Source: Clostridium sartagoforme AAU1 (lineage in GTDB: Bacteria; Bacillota; Clostridia; Clostridiales; Clostridiaceae). From it: a stretch of DNA of 63,469 nucleotides. The notes below the pieces were generated by a model. The model was not told where the DNA came from and ran no database searches. It worked only from the letters and a program-made list of their open reading frames with translations. Every line of letters begins with the position of its first letter. The stretch's first letter is position 1. A program made the translations under genes and the position numbers. Shown here piece by piece: positions 9,046 to 19,990 of this stretch. The stretch is from the NCBI RefSeq assembly GCF_000401215.1, contig NZ_ASRV01000205.1, positions 1 through 63,469 on the forward strand, in the 5' to 3' direction.

Positions 9046-10234
9046 AACATTAACAGTTAGTGAACTTAATAGCTACATAAAAAAAACATTAGACAATGAT
9101 TTTATATTAAATAATCTTTTAGTAAGAGGAGAGATATCTAACTTAAAGTATCATAGTAGTGGACATATATATTTTTCTTTAAAAGATTCAACAAGTAAAA
9201 TTAATTGTGTAATGTTTAAGAGTAATAGTATAAGTTTAGATTTTAAATTGCAAGAGGGAATGGAAGTTATAGCTAATGCAAGATGTTCTATCTATTCAGA
9301 AACAGGTTCTTTGCAATTATATATAGAAAAATTACAAAAAGAGGGTATTGGTGAACTTCATATAAAGTTTGAAAAATTAAAAAAACAGCTGCAAAAAGAA
9401 GGCTACTTTGATGAAATTCATAAGAAAGCTATACCTAAAATGCCAAGAAGAATAGGTGTAGTTACATCAGAAACTGGAGCTGTAATAAGAGATATAATTA
9501 ATGTTTCAAGAAGAAGAAGCAGCTTTGTTGATATTGTATTATATCCAGCTTTGGTTCAAGGAGAAAAGGCATATAAAACAATAATAGATGGAATAAAATT
9601 TTTTAATACAAATAAGAATGTTGATGTTATAATTATTGGTAGAGGTGGAGGATCAATAGAAGAATTATGGAATTTTAACGAAGAAGAATTAGCTAAGGAA
9701 ATATTTAATTCTAAGATTCCAATAATATCTGCCGTTGGACATGAAGTTGATTTTACAATTTCAGACTTTGTAAGCGATTATAGAGCATCAACTCCATCTC
9801 AAGCTGCAGAAATTGCTGTACCATTAGAAAGTGATATAATAAAAGAAATAGAAAACTATAATAAAAGAATAAAGGAAATAGCCTTTAATAAATTTAATTA
9901 TGAAAAAGAAAGATTATTTAATTATAAAAAAATATTACAATTAAATAATCCAGAGGTTACATTATCTAATTCTTATTTAGAAATAGATAATATACAAGAT
10001 AAAATGAAAAAAATAATTAACAATAGAATAGAAAAAGAAAAACTAAAACTAAGATCTTTAAATGATATTTTAGAAGCGCATAATCCTATAAATGTTTTAA
10101 AAAAGGGATATACAATTATAGAGGATAATGATAAAAATATAATTTCATCTAAAAAAGCATTAAAAGACTTTGAAGAAATTAACATAATATTCAAAGATGG
10201 AAATGTTAAGGGGAAAATTATTTCTATTGAATAA
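9035..10234 (+). CDS. xseA: Exodeoxyribonuclease VII large subunit
   Basis: 399 residues. N-terminal OB domain ([23 protein letters not shown]) and the catalytic core with the [13 protein letters not shown] and [10 protein letters not shown] motifs, followed by a coiled-coil arm. With XseB it degrades single-stranded DNA to oligonucleotides. It starts within the end of folD. Confidence 0.97.
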   Translation: MKIKTLTVSELNSYIKKTLDNDFILNNLLVRGEISNLKYHSSGHIYFSLKDSTSKINCVMFKSNSISLDFKLQEGMEVIANARCSIYSETGSLQLYIEKLQKEGIGELHIKFEKLKKQLQKEGYFDEIHKKAIPKMPRRIGVVTSETGAVIRDIINVSRRRSSFVDIVLYPALVQGEKAYKTIIDGIKFFNTNKNVDVIIIGRGGGSIEELWNFNEEELAKEIFNSKIPIISAVGHEVDFTISDFVSDYRASTPSQAAEIAVPLESDIIKEIENYNKRIKEIAFNKFNYEKERLFNYKKILQLNNPEVTLSNSYLEIDNIQDKMKKIINNRIEKEKLKLRSLNDILEAHNPINVLKKGYTIIEDNDKNIISSKKALKDFEEINIIFKDGNVKGKIISIE

Positions 10235-10248
10235 GGAGTTGAGAATTT

Positions 10249-10461
10249 TTGGCGAAAAAAGAATCTTATGAAGATATGATAAAAAATCTTCAAGTTATTT
10301 TAAGTAATATGGAAAATAGCGAATTGCCACTTGAGGACTTAATGAAAGAATATGAAGCTGGAGTTAAACTTATTAATAAATTATATAAAACAATAAATTC
10401 TTTAGAAGGAAAGCTAATAACTATAAAAGAAAATATGGAAGTGGAGCTAAAGAATGAGTAA
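10249..10461 (+). CDS. xseB: Exodeoxyribonuclease VII small subunit
   Basis: 70-residue helical protein with the family pattern [22 protein letters not shown]. The start is TTG 10249 preceded by AAGGAG. The end overlaps ispA by 8 bases, showing coupling in the operon. Confidence 0.94.
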   Translation: MAKKESYEDMIKNLQVILSNMENSELPLEDLMKEYEAGVKLINKLYKTINSLEGKLITIKENMEVELKNE

Positions 10462-11329
10462 TATTATAGATAATTATAGAGAAATTATAAATGATTATTT
10501 AACAGTATATTTTAAAGATAAAGGAAGTTATAATAAAATCATATATGATTCAGCAAGTTATAGCTTAAATATAGGAGGAAAAAGAATAAGACCTATATTA
10601 TTTTTATTAACTTATAATCTATATAAAGATAATTACAAAGATACAATAGAAATGGCCTCAGCAATAGAAATGATTCACACATATTCACTTATTCATGATG
10701 ACTTGCCATGTATGGATAATGATGATTTAAGAAGAGGAATGCCAACCAATCATAAAAAGTTTGGAGAAAATATTGCTGTACTTGCAGGTGATATGTTACT
10801 AAATGAGGCAATGAGTTTAATGATTAAATTTTCCATTGAACACGGAGAAAAAGCTTTAAAAGCAGCAAGGGAAATAGCAGAAGCAGCAGGTCCAGAGGGA
10901 ATGATCGGTGGTCAAATAGTAGATGTTATAAATGAAGGAAAGTCCATATCTAAAAAAGAACTTCTTTATATGCATAACAAAAAAACTGGAGAATTAATAA
11001 GAGTATCTATTGTAGCAGCAGCTATTCTTGCAGGAGCTCCAACTAAAGATATAGAAATTTTAAATAAATTTGGAAATAAGCTTGGTTTAGCATTTCAAAT
11101 AAAAGATGATATATTGGATATAATAGGAGATGTTTCAAAACTTGGCAAAAATATCAAAAGTGACGAGAATAATCATAAATCTAACTTTATAACATTATAT
11201 GGACTAGAAGATTGTAAAAAAGAATGTGAAAATTTAACAAATGAATGTCTTGAATTGTTGAAGGGCCTTTCGGTAGAGTCTATTGATTTAGAAAATTTAA
11301 CTTTAGATTTATTAAATAGGGAATTTTAA
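10454..11329 (+). CDS. ispA: Polyprenyl (farnesyl/geranyl) diphosphate synthase
   Basis: 291-residue trans-prenyltransferase that condenses IPP with allylic diphosphates. First Asp-rich motif DDLPCMDND at residues 82-90 and second motif KDDILD near residue 224; GGKRIRP binds substrate. It lies beside dxs, so the operon couples precursor supply and chain elongation of isoprenoids. Confidence 0.95.
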   Translation: MSNIIDNYREIINDYLTVYFKDKGSYNKIIYDSASYSLNIGGKRIRPILFLLTYNLYKDNYKDTIEMASAIEMIHTYSLIHDDLPCMDNDDLRRGMPTNHKKFGENIAVLAGDMLLNEAMSLMIKFSIEHGEKALKAAREIAEAAGPEGMIGGQIVDVINEGKSISKKELLYMHNKKTGELIRVSIVAAAILAGAPTKDIEILNKFGNKLGLAFQIKDDILDIIGDVSKLGKNIKSDENNHKSNFITLYGLEDCKKECENLTNECLELLKGLSVESIDLENLTLDLLNREF

Positions 11330-11348
11330 CAGAAAGAAAGGTTTAATT

Positions 11349-13208
11349 ATGGGAAGAATATTAGATAAAATTACTTCTCCAGAAAAGGTCAAAGAACTAT
11401 CAAATGTTGAACTAGAAGTTTTAGCAGGAGAAATTAGAGAATTCTTAATAGATAGTGTTTCTAAGACTGGAGGACATTTGGCCTCTAATTTAGGAGTTGT
11501 AGAATTAACTATAAGTTTATTTAAAAGTTTTAATTTGGAAAAAGATAAGATAGTTTGGGATGTTGGACATCAAAGCTATATACACAAGATATTAACAGGA
11601 AGAAAAGATAAATTTAATGAATTAAGAAAATATAATGGTTTAAGTGGGTTCCCAAAAAGGTGCGAAAGTAAATATGACTGCTTTGATACAGGACATAGCA
11701 GCACCTCCATATCTGCTGCTTTAGGAATGGCAAGAGCAAGAGATATAAAAAAAGAAGATAGAGAAATAATTGCAGTTATAGGCGATGGAGCATTAACTGG
11801 TGGTATGGCTTTAGAAGCATTAAATGATGTAGGTTTTAATAAAACAAAGATGATTGTAATTTTAAATGATAATCAAATGTCTATTTCTCAAAATGTAGGT
11901 GGATTATCAACTCATTTAAATAATTTAAGAATGGCACCAAAATACAATAAATTGAAATCAAATATAAATGAAACTTTAAAATCTTCAAAAGCAGGCACAA
12001 AGGTCGCAAGTTATATATCTAGATTTAAAGACAGCATAAAGCAATTTGTAGTACCATCAATGCTTTTCGAAGATATGGGATTGAAATATATAGGTCCTAT
12101 AAATGGACATGACATACAAACCATGACAGAAGTATTAGAGAAGGCAAAGAAAATTGATGAGCCTGTTATAATACATGTAGTCACAAGTAAAGGAAAAGGA
12201 TATGATCTTGCAGAAAAAAATCCAAATAAATTTCATGGAGTAAGCCCATTTGATTTAGAAAGTGGAGAAGCTTATATTCCAAGTTCAAAAACTTATTCAA
12301 AAGCATTTGGAGATGCTATGATAGAACTGGCAAGAAGTAATGAAGATATCGTTGCTATTACAGCGGCAATGCCTGATGGAACAGGACTTAAAGACTACGC
12401 AAAAGAGTTTCCTAAAAGATTCTTCGATGTTGGAATTGCAGAAGCTCATGCAACAACTCTTGCAGCAGGATTAGCAAGTGCAAACTTAAGACCTGTATTT
12501 GCAGTATATTCTACATTTTTGCAAAGAGCATTTGATCAATTGATTCATGATGTATGTATTCAAAATATGCCTGTTGTATTTGCAATAGATAGAGCTGGGT
12601 TAGTTGGAGAAGATGGAGAAACACACCAAGGTATTTTTGATTTATCTTATTTATCACAAATACCTAACATGACAGTATTAGCACCAAAGCACTTAGATGA
12701 AATAAAAGTTATGTTAAAATGGGCACTTTCTCAAGATGGACCAGTTGCCTTAAGATTTCCAAGAGGAGCTGATTGCTGTAAAGAAATATTACCGTTAACT
12801 AAAATAGAATATGGTAAATGGGAAAAATTAATATCTGGGGAGAAGATAGCTATAATAGCAGTAGGAAAAATGCTTCAACACGCTTTATTAGCTAAAGATA
12901 TATTGGAATCTAGGGGGATTAATCCAACTATAATAAATGCGACATTTGTAAAACCATTAGATACTAATATGATACAAGAACTTGTAAATGATGGATATAA
13001 CATAGCTACAATTGAAGACAATATAACAAACGGTGGATTTGGCAGTTATGTGTTAATGAAATTAAATGAACTAGGATTTAAAAATAAATTCAAGTCATTA
13101 GGATTTAATGATAAATTTATACCACAAGGTGATGTAAACTTACTTTATAAAGAAAATAAATTAGATCCAGAAGGAATAGCAGAATCTATTATAGAACTTA
13201 ACAAATAA
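11349..13208 (+). CDS. dxs: 1-deoxy-D-xylulose-5-phosphate synthase
   Basis: 619-residue thiamine-diphosphate enzyme that joins pyruvate and glyceraldehyde 3-phosphate, the entry step of the MEP isoprenoid pathway. The TPP motif is GDGALTGGM...NDNQMSI; the transketolase pyrimidine domain has IAEAHA and DRAGLVGEDG, and the C-terminal domain closes the protein. Full length for the family. Confidence 0.97.
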   Translation: MGRILDKITSPEKVKELSNVELEVLAGEIREFLIDSVSKTGGHLASNLGVVELTISLFKSFNLEKDKIVWDVGHQSYIHKILTGRKDKFNELRKYNGLSGFPKRCESKYDCFDTGHSSTSISAALGMARARDIKKEDREIIAVIGDGALTGGMALEALNDVGFNKTKMIVILNDNQMSISQNVGGLSTHLNNLRMAPKYNKLKSNINETLKSSKAGTKVASYISRFKDSIKQFVVPSMLFEDMGLKYIGPINGHDIQTMTEVLEKAKKIDEPVIIHVVTSKGKGYDLAEKNPNKFHGVSPFDLESGEAYIPSSKTYSKAFGDAMIELARSNEDIVAITAAMPDGTGLKDYAKEFPKRFFDVGIAEAHATTLAAGLASANLRPVFAVYSTFLQRAFDQLIHDVCIQNMPVVFAIDRAGLVGEDGETHQGIFDLSYLSQIPNMTVLAPKHLDEIKVMLKWALSQDGPVALRFPRGADCCKEILPLTKIEYGKWEKLISGEKIAIIAVGKMLQHALLAKDILESRGINPTIINATFVKPLDTNMIQELVNDGYNIATIEDNITNGGFGSYVLMKLNELGFKNKFKSLGFNDKFIPQGDVNLLYKENKLDPEGIAESIIELNK

Positions 13209-13219
13209 AGGAGATAAAG

Positions 13220-14029
13220 ATGTCTGGGAAAAAAGAAAGATTAGATATACTATTAGTTGAAAAGGGTATATTTACATCAAGAGAACGTGCAAAAACAAAT
13301 ATAATGGCAGGAAAGATTTTTGTTGATGGAAGAAGAGTTGATAAAGCAGGAGAAAAGGTCAATATTGATGCAGATATAATTTTTAAGGGACAAGAAATAC
13401 CATATGTCAGCAGAGGTGGTTTAAAACTTGAAAAAGCTATAAAAGAGTTTGGGGTGAACTTAGAAAATAAAGTTTGTATGGATATTGGAGCATCTACAGG
13501 GGGATTTACTGATTGTATGCTTCAAAATAATGCAAAAAAAGTATTTTCTATTGATGTTGGTTATGGACAATTTGCTTGGAAGCTTAGAACCGATCCAAGA
13601 GTAGTCTGTATGGAAAGAACAAATATAAGATATGTTACCCCAGAAGAGTTGGGTGAAACAACAGATTTTGCTTCAATAGATGTATCTTTTATTTCATTAA
13701 AAAAAATAATGCCAGCTACTTTAAGTTTGTTAAATGATAATGGAGAAGTTGTGGCATTAATAAAGCCACAATTTGAAGCAGGAAAAGAAAAAGTAGGGAA
13801 AAAAGGCGTAGTAAGAGAAATAAGTGTTCATAAAGAAGTAGTAATAAATATAACTGAATTCTTAATTAGCCAAAACTTAAATATTTTAGCGGTAAGCTAT
13901 TCCCCAATAAAGGGACCAGAAGGAAATATTGAATACTTAGTTTATTTTACTAAAGATGCAAAAAGAGAATCAAAGTTTACATTAGATGATATAGATAGAA
14001 TAGTAAATGAATCTCATAATATATTGTAA
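13220..14029 (+). CDS. TlyA-family rRNA methyltransferase (S4 + FtsJ domains)
   Basis: 269 residues. The N-terminal S4 RNA-binding domain (residues 5-65, RLDILLVEKGIFTSRERAK) is followed by an FtsJ-like SAM methyltransferase with DIGASTGGFTDC. TlyA/YqxC proteins 2'-O-methylate rRNA in some species; the exact target here is not known. It has the usual location between dxs and the NAD kinase gene. Confidence 0.92.
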   Translation: MSGKKERLDILLVEKGIFTSRERAKTNIMAGKIFVDGRRVDKAGEKVNIDADIIFKGQEIPYVSRGGLKLEKAIKEFGVNLENKVCMDIGASTGGFTDCMLQNNAKKVFSIDVGYGQFAWKLRTDPRVVCMERTNIRYVTPEELGETTDFASIDVSFISLKKIMPATLSLLNDNGEVVALIKPQFEAGKEKVGKKGVVREISVHKEVVINITEFLISQNLNILAVSYSPIKGPEGNIEYLVYFTKDAKRESKFTLDDIDRIVNESHNIL

Positions 14030-14052
14030 AAATTATTATAGAATTAGTATAT

Positions 14053-14082
14053 TTAAGGCTTCAAAATATTTTGAAGTCTTAA
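14053..14082 (+). terminator. Palindrome after tlyA, possible weak terminator
   Basis: TTAAG/CTTAA and CTTCAAAA/TTTTGAAG arms form a long palindrome with one mismatched pair. No U-tract follows, so it may be a processing hairpin or bidirectional element rather than a terminator. Confidence 0.35.
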
Positions 14083-14127
14083 ATGGATATGTTTGACTTG
14101 TAAAATAAAAATAAGGGGTGCTTTTGG

Positions 14128-14979
14128 ATGAAGAGAGTTGCTATTGCAATAAACCCATCTAAAGATAAAGACAATAAAGTGGCTATAAAGGTTAGAGAAA
14201 AGCTTTATAAACATTTTAATAATATAGAGATAATTATGTTAAATAGTTATGATATAATAAATTATAAGTTTAAAGAACTGCTCGACCTTATAATAGTTTT
14301 GGGGGGAGATGGAACTATCTTAAGTGTTGCTAGAGGAATAAACGGCAAACTAGATGTACCAATCTTAGGAATTAATATTGGAAACTTAGGTTTTATATCA
14401 AGCATAGAAGTTTCTGAAATTGATAAAGCCTTTACAAAATTAAAAGAAGGGAGCTATATATCTCAAAAAAGAATGCTTTTAACTTGTGAATTACCACTAG
14501 AAAATATAAAAAGCGAATCCTTAGCATTAAATGATATAGTTGTAGCTAGAGGAACCTTGTCAAGAATGGTAAAATTTCAAATTTTTATAGATGGGAAAAA
14601 ATATTATAGCTTCAAAGGTGATGGACTAATTATTTCAACTCCAACAGGCTCAACTGCTTATTCATTTTCAGCTGGAGGACCTTTTATTTATCCGGATGTT
14701 GATGTTATTGCACTAACTCCAATATGTCCTCATCCTAAGGGAATGCAAACTATAATCTTAAATAGTAGCAGTGAGGTTGAAGTTAGAGCAGAAAATGGGG
14801 ATGAAGAGTTATATATAACATTTGATGGGCAAAAAGCAATAAAAACTACTAGTAAAACCATAATAAAGATAAGAAAAGCAAAAGAATATGCTAATATAGT
14901 TTTATTTGATGATTATGATTATTTTAAGGTACTACGGTCAAAAATTCTAAATAACTGGGAAGAATGTGAAGGTGATTAA
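14128..14979 (+). CDS. nadK: NAD kinase
   Basis: 283 residues. The GGDGT motif ([10 protein letters not shown], about residue 58) binds the phosphate donor, and [15 protein letters not shown] binds NAD. It makes NADP from NAD. ATG follows AAGGGGTG. The stop lies just ahead of the argR ribosome site, and nadK-argR-recN is a usual clostridial order. Confidence 0.96.
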   Translation: MKRVAIAINPSKDKDNKVAIKVREKLYKHFNNIEIIMLNSYDIINYKFKELLDLIIVLGGDGTILSVARGINGKLDVPILGINIGNLGFISSIEVSEIDKAFTKLKEGSYISQKRMLLTCELPLENIKSESLALNDIVVARGTLSRMVKFQIFIDGKKYYSFKGDGLIISTPTGSTAYSFSAGGPFIYPDVDVIALTPICPHPKGMQTIILNSSSEVEVRAENGDEELYITFDGQKAIKTTSKTIIKIRKAKEYANIVLFDDYDYFKVLRSKILNNWEECEGD

Positions 14980-14980
14980 T

Positions 14981-15430
14981 TTGAAATTGAAAAGACATAA
15001 TAAAATTTTAGAAATAATTAATGAGAAAGATATAGAAACTCAAGAAGAACTAGCAGAAGAACTTAAAATGGCAGGTTTTGATGTAACTCAGGCAACTGTA
15101 TCAAGAGATATAAAAATATTAAAGCTAATTAAGATGCAAGGAGCTTCAGGCAACTATAGATACGTTGCATCATCAAAGGAATCAAAGGATATAAACGACA
15201 AATTATCTAGTATATTATCAAATGCAGCTATATCAGTAGAAAATGTAGATAAGTTTGTCGTAGTAAAAACTTTGACAGGATCAGCTATGGCAGTTGCAGA
15301 AGCAATAGATACATTATTTGATACAGAGGTTGCTGGAACCATTGCTGGAGATAATACAATTTTTATATTAGTTAGAAGTTTAGATAAAGCAGAAGAGTTA
15401 GTAGACAAAGTTAGAAAAATGATTTTATAA
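14981..15430 (+). CDS. argR: Arginine repressor
   Basis: 149 residues from TTG 14981, which follows AAGGTGAT with proper spacing; an in-frame GTG at 14966 overlaps nadK and is less likely. The N-terminal winged helix has [12 protein letters not shown], the C-terminal domain oligomerises and binds arginine. The usual effector motif GTIAGDD reads GTIAGDN here (Asn125), which could alter arginine response. ArgR controls arginine metabolism and in clostridia often sits next to recN. Confidence 0.94.
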   Translation: MKLKRHNKILEIINEKDIETQEELAEELKMAGFDVTQATVSRDIKILKLIKMQGASGNYRYVASSKESKDINDKLSSILSNAAISVENVDKFVVVKTLTGSAMAVAEAIDTLFDTEVAGTIAGDNTIFILVRSLDKAEELVDKVRKMIL

Positions 15431-15447
15431 AATTAAAGGTGATTAAT

Positions 15448-17148
15448 ATGCTGTTACAATTAAATATAAAAAACTTTGCATTAATTCAAGAATTATGCGT
15501 AGAATTTGGAGAAGGTTTCAATATATTATCAGGAGAAACAGGTGCAGGTAAATCTATATTAATTGATACTATAGATTATGTATTAGGTGGAAAGTTTTCA
15601 AAGGATTTAATAAGATACGGAGAAGAAAAAACTTTTGTAGAAGCTGTTTTTTCAATTGAAAATGACGAGGTTATTGAAGTTTTAAAAGAATTAGATATTG
15701 AAGATGAAGGTATGATTATAATATCAAGAGAAACTACTTTATCGGGAAAAAGTATAATAAAGGTTAATGGAAAATCAGTAGTACTTTCTTATTTAAGAAG
15801 AATAAGAGAAGGACTATTAGATATTCATGGACAACATCAAAATCAAAACTTACTAAACAGAGCCTTTCACATATATTATTTAGATGATTTTATAGGAGAA
15901 GATTTAGATATTTATTTAAAAAAATTTGAGGACTTAAGAAAAGATCATAATTCAATTTTAGAGAAGATAAAAGAGCTAAATGGTAATGAAGATAGAGAAA
16001 AACTTGTTGATTATATAAGATTTCAAATTGAAGATATAGAAAAGGCTAAACTAAAAGTTGGAGAAGAAGAAAGTTTAAATGAAGAATTTAATCTACTTTC
16101 TAATGCAGAAAAGATATCTTTAGCCTTAAATAAAACCTACTCTCTTTTAGATAATCAAATGGAAGGTATTTCAGTTATAGAAGGTATATCAAAGGCTATA
16201 AATGAATTATCTATAGTTGAAAAACATTTTGAAAAGTTAAAAGATAAAAGAGAGAGAATGGAAGAAGCTTTATATACTCTAGAAGAAATATCTAGAGAAG
16301 TAAGAGATTTATCATCAGAAATACATTATGATGAATTTGAACTTGAGAAGATTAATTCTAGAATATATGAGATTAGTTTATATAAGAAAAAATATGGTGA
16401 GTCTGTAGAAGAAATTTTAAATTATTTAGACAAATTAAAATTACAATATGATGAAATGATTAATTCTGAAGAAATAATAAAAGAATTAAATTTAAAAAAA
16501 GAAATTATAGAAGAAGAAATGAGAGCAGTATCAGAAGAAATGCATAATATTAGAGTTACTAATGCAGTTAACCTTGAAGAAAAGGTTAGATATGAATTAG
16601 CTTATATTGGTATGGAAAAATCTCAAATTAAAATATCTATAGAAAAAAGTAAAAATTTTAATTTAAGAGGATTTGATGAAGTTTCCTTTTTAATTTCTAC
16701 AAATCCAGGCGAACCATTAAAGCCATTAGAAAAGGTACTTTCAGGTGGAGAGCTTTCAAGAATTATGTTAGCACTTAAATGTGTTTTTGTTGATAAAGAC
16801 AAAATCCCAACTCTTATATTTGATGAAATAGATACAGGTATAAGTGGAACTATAGCAAAGAGAGTTGGAGAAAAGATGTATCAGGTTTCTTGTAAGCACC
16901 AAGTTTTATGTATAACACATTTACCTCAAATAGCAGCTTTATCGGATTGTCATTATTTTGTTTCGAAAAAAGTTGAAAATGAAAAAACATTTACACAAAT
17001 AAGAACACTAGATAAATACGATAAAATTAAAGAAATAGCAAAAATGACTAGTGGCGATGAAGTAAGTGATGTTACCTTAGAAAATGCATCAGAAATGGTT
17101 GCTTTTGCAGAATTAAAAAAACAAGAAATATTAAAAAGTTATTTATAA
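15448..17148 (+). CDS. recN: DNA repair protein RecN
   Basis: 566-residue SMC-like ATPase for double-strand break repair. Walker A GETGAGKS lies near residue 32, long coiled coils fill the centre, and the C-terminal half has the signature LSGGELSRIM and Walker B LIFDEIDTGISG. The start is ATG 15448, after AAAGGTGAT; an in-frame GTG 9 bases upstream falls in the ribosome site. A clear terminator follows. Confidence 0.96.
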   Translation: MLLQLNIKNFALIQELCVEFGEGFNILSGETGAGKSILIDTIDYVLGGKFSKDLIRYGEEKTFVEAVFSIENDEVIEVLKELDIEDEGMIIISRETTLSGKSIIKVNGKSVVLSYLRRIREGLLDIHGQHQNQNLLNRAFHIYYLDDFIGEDLDIYLKKFEDLRKDHNSILEKIKELNGNEDREKLVDYIRFQIEDIEKAKLKVGEEESLNEEFNLLSNAEKISLALNKTYSLLDNQMEGISVIEGISKAINELSIVEKHFEKLKDKRERMEEALYTLEEISREVRDLSSEIHYDEFELEKINSRIYEISLYKKKYGESVEEILNYLDKLKLQYDEMINSEEIIKELNLKKEIIEEEMRAVSEEMHNIRVTNAVNLEEKVRYELAYIGMEKSQIKISIEKSKNFNLRGFDEVSFLISTNPGEPLKPLEKVLSGGELSRIMLALKCVFVDKDKIPTLIFDEIDTGISGTIAKRVGEKMYQVSCKHQVLCITHLPQIAALSDCHYFVSKKVENEKTFTQIRTLDKYDKIKEIAKMTSGDEVSDVTLENASEMVAFAELKKQEILKSYL

Positions 17149-17183
17149 GTGACATACATAACTTATAAAAAAATGAACACACT

Positions 17184-17217
17184 AAAATCATGGTTATTTA
17201 CCATGATTTTATTTTTT
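17184..17217 (+). terminator. Rho-independent terminator of recN
   Basis: Stem AAAATCATGGT / ACCATGATTTT followed by ATTTTTTT. Confidence 0.88.
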
Positions 17218-17329
17218 TATATTTTTAAAGTTATATACTAAAAATTTTTAACGTTTTTAACAAACTTAATACAGCATATAAGAATTAACATGAGGGAAAG
17301 TTAAATACAGAAGCAAAGGAGGAGGTAAT

Positions 17330-18520
17330 ATGAGAATGAAAAAATTTAAATATTTAGTTGTAATAATAACTCCAATGTTGATTCTGGGTTTAATTACTTT
17401 CTTTAGTTTAAGTAATATTCCGGAAAAAATATATATAAATGAGGCTATTCCAAGCTCAGATTTAATAGTATCAAATAATATTTTTATGAAAAATACTAAA
17501 ATAAATAAGGATAAGCTTCAAATAAAATTATTAGGATTAATTCCTGTAAAATCAGTTTCAGTTTCAAAAATAAATGATTTAGAAGTATATCCAGGAGGAA
17601 TAAATGTTGGTATAAAGTTATCTACTAAAGGTGTATTAGTAGTTGGGCATTCCGAAATACAATCAGTTGAAGGTAAAATAGAAAGTCCAGCAAAAACTTC
17701 AGGAATAGAACTTGGTGATGTTCTTATAAAAATTAATGGAGAAGAAATACAAAGTTCAAAAGATTTATCTAAAAAGGTAAAAGGCTTAAATAAATCCAAA
17801 ATAAGCGTAGATTATCTTAGAAATGGGAATGTTGAAAGTAAAGAAATAGATTTAGAAAAAGAAAACAATGAGTATAAATTAGGACTTTGGGTGCGAGATT
17901 CAACAGCTGGAATAGGAACTCTTACTTTTTATGATAAAAACACTTCAATATTTGGTGCATTAGGTCATCCAATAACTGATGGAGACACAAATAAGCCATT
18001 TACAATAAGTGATGGAGATTTATTAAATTCATCAGTAATAAGTGTTAGAAAAGGAGAAAAGGGTTCTCCAGGCGAACTAAAAGGATTATTTGTAAATGAA
18101 AAAGAAAGTTTAGCTAAGATACAAAAAAACACTGAATCCGGTATATTTGGTGAAGCAAAAGTAGACTTGACTAATCCAGTATTTGATAAACCATTAAAGG
18201 TAGGTTTCAGAAATGAAATAGTAGAAGGACCTGCACAAATAATAACTACAATAGATGAAAATGGTCCTAAAATGTATGATATAGAAATAATAAAAATATT
18301 ACCACAAGAAGAACCAGGACCAAAAAGTATGGTAATTAAAGTTACTGATGAAAAATTGCTAGAAACAACAGGTGGTATAGTTCAAGGAATGAGTGGAAGT
18401 CCAATAATTCAAAATGATAAATTAGTTGGAGCTGTTACTCATGTGTTAATTAATAAACCAGATGTAGGGTACGGAATATATATTGAGTGGATGTTAAAAG
18501 ATGCCGGTGTAATAGAATAA
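17330..18520 (+). CDS. spoIVB: SpoIVB serine peptidase
   Basis: 396 residues. Forespore-made protease that signals across the intermembrane space to trigger sigma-K processing or, in species lacking that checkpoint, other late steps. N-terminal membrane anchor (residues 8-28), PDZ domain (about 95-175), and a SpoIVB peptidase domain with His213 (GALGHPITDGD) and Ser355 (QGMSGSPI). ATG follows GGAGGAGG. It precedes spo0A, the standard Firmicute order. Confidence 0.96.
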   Translation: MRMKKFKYLVVIITPMLILGLITFFSLSNIPEKIYINEAIPSSDLIVSNNIFMKNTKINKDKLQIKLLGLIPVKSVSVSKINDLEVYPGGINVGIKLSTKGVLVVGHSEIQSVEGKIESPAKTSGIELGDVLIKINGEEIQSSKDLSKKVKGLNKSKISVDYLRNGNVESKEIDLEKENNEYKLGLWVRDSTAGIGTLTFYDKNTSIFGALGHPITDGDTNKPFTISDGDLLNSSVISVRKGEKGSPGELKGLFVNEKESLAKIQKNTESGIFGEAKVDLTNPVFDKPLKVGFRNEIVEGPAQIITTIDENGPKMYDIEIIKILPQEEPGPKSMVIKVTDEKLLETTGGIVQGMSGSPIIQNDKLVGAVTHVLINKPDVGYGIYIEWMLKDAGVIE

Positions 18521-18553
18521 TAAGAGTTATTAATATTTTAGGTGTTATAATAT

Positions 18554-18592
18554 AAATTAATGAGGATATATAAGTATTCTCATTAATTTGCT
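18554..18592 (+). terminator. Probable terminator of spoIVB
   Basis: Stem AAATTAATGAG / CTCATTAATTT with a 14-base loop. The AT-rich stem and short T-run make it moderate. Confidence 0.55.
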
Positions 18593-18840
18593 GTCATAAA
18601 AGTGAAGTTTATTAAAAGTTAAAATAAATTTTATAATAATATTTTGAAAAAATTGTAAAAAAACTATTAAAATTAAATTAATTGTGCTATAATTATATTA
18701 AATTTATTCTGTAAAGAATTGTTTTTTTATGTAATGTCTATATATAATATTTATAGATGAATTTAAAAGATAAATTAAAAAGGAACTTAGTATGGTACTC
18801 TTAATAAATGGAGTATTTTGGGAAGATGGGGGAGAAAAGT

Positions 18841-19647
18841 ATGAATGATTCAAAAATTTCAGTTCTAATAGCTGATGATAACAAAGAATTTTGTAGTATC
18901 TTAAATGATTATTTATTAAATCAAAGAGATATAGTGGTTACTGCTGTTGCTAAGGATGGAAGGGAAGCCTTAGCCCTTATTGAGGAAAAGCAACCAGATT
19001 TAGTGGTATTAGATATAATAATGCCACATTTAGATGGTTTAGGAGTCTTGGAAAGACTTAATTCTATGAACTTAGAAAAAATGCCAAGAATAATAGTATT
19101 ATCAGCAGTAGGTCAAGACAAAATTACTCAAAGAGCTATAACATTAGGTGCGGATTATTATGTTGTTAAGCCTTTTGATATGGATGTTTTTACTAAGAGA
19201 ATAAGAGAAATGTTTAATGGGTCTTCTAATGAAGTGGTTAGAAAACCAACTACAGTAGTTGAAACAGAAGTTAGAAGTCAAAACAAAGGACCTATAGATT
19301 TAGAAACTGAAATTACTAATATAATTCATGAAATAGGTGTTCCGGCACATATAAAGGGATATATGTATTTAAGGGAAGCAATAACCATGGTTGTTAATGA
19401 TATGGAATTATTATCAGCTGTAACTAAAGAATTATATCCATCAATAGCTAAAAAGTATAATACAACTGCCTCCAGAGTTGAGAGAGCAATAAGGCATGCT
19501 ATAGAAGTAGCTTGGGGCAGAGGTCAAGTTGATGCAATAAACAAGCTATTTGGTTATACTATCCATAACGAAAAGGGTAAACCTACTAATTCTGAATTTA
19601 TAGCTATTATAGCTGATAAATTAAGACTTAAGAATAAAGTATCTTAA
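18841..19647 (+). CDS. spo0A: Sporulation master regulator Spo0A
   Basis: 268 residues. N-terminal receiver with acidic pocket D12/D13 and phospho-acceptor Asp58 ([12 protein letters not shown]), hinge, then the DNA-binding domain with [20 protein letters not shown]. It activates entry into sporulation when phosphorylated. The start is ATG 18841 after GGGGGAG; an in-frame ATG at 18808 lacks its own ribosome site. The 320-base upstream region is AT-rich; I could not fix a promoter in it with confidence. Confidence 0.97.
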   Translation: MNDSKISVLIADDNKEFCSILNDYLLNQRDIVVTAVAKDGREALALIEEKQPDLVVLDIIMPHLDGLGVLERLNSMNLEKMPRIIVLSAVGQDKITQRAITLGADYYVVKPFDMDVFTKRIREMFNGSSNEVVRKPTTVVETEVRSQNKGPIDLETEITNIIHEIGVPAHIKGYMYLREAITMVVNDMELLSAVTKELYPSIAKKYNTTASRVERAIRHAIEVAWGRGQVDAINKLFGYTIHNEKGKPTNSEFIAIIADKLRLKNKVS

Positions 19648-19671
19648 TATTGGTGTTTAAGCCATTATTTA

Positions 19672-19716
19672 AAAACCTTTATTTATTGACGTTTTGTCAG
19701 TAAATAAAGGTTTTCA
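19672..19716 (+). terminator. Rho-independent terminator of spo0A
   Basis: 14-bp stem AAAACCTTTATTTA / TAAATAAAGGTTTT with a TTGAC...GTCAG inner part. Confidence 0.85.
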
Positions 19717-19743
19717 TTAATTTATTAAAAATTATAAATATAA

Positions 19744-19790
19744 AAGACAACAACCAATCATTAGAAAAAAATGATAAATTGTTGCCTTTT
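19744..19790 (-). terminator. Terminator of the small minus-strand gene
   Basis: On the minus strand GGCAACAATTTATCATT pairs with AATGATTGGTTGTTGTC, followed by TTTTA. It lies 6 bases past the stop of the 59-residue gene. Confidence 0.75.
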
Positions 19791-19795
19791 TTAGA

Positions 19796-19975
19796 TTATG
19801 ACTTAGAAATACATGCTTTAACATTTTTTATTACTTCATCAAGTTTATTCTTAAATTGATCTTCTGAATAAACACTTTGAGCAGTATATAAGCTTTCTGA
19901 TATTACTTCTAAATCACCTATTGCGACATTAGGGAGAGCATCGGATAAATATTTGAATATTTCTTTTTTTGACAA
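19796..19975 (-). CDS. Small conserved-looking helical protein, 59 residues
   Basis: Too short for routine gene lists but well formed: a TTG start on the minus strand 7 bases after AGGAGG, 59 codons, TAA stop and a dedicated terminator. The product begins MSKKEIFKYLSDALPN and is mostly helical with no membrane segment or motif I recognise. It faces spo0A from the other strand. Function unknown. Confidence 0.7.
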   Translation of the reverse strand: MSKKEIFKYLSDALPNVAIGDLEVISESLYTAQSVYSEDQFKNKLDEVIKNVKACISKS

Positions 19976-19990
19976 GGGTACCTCCTAAAT

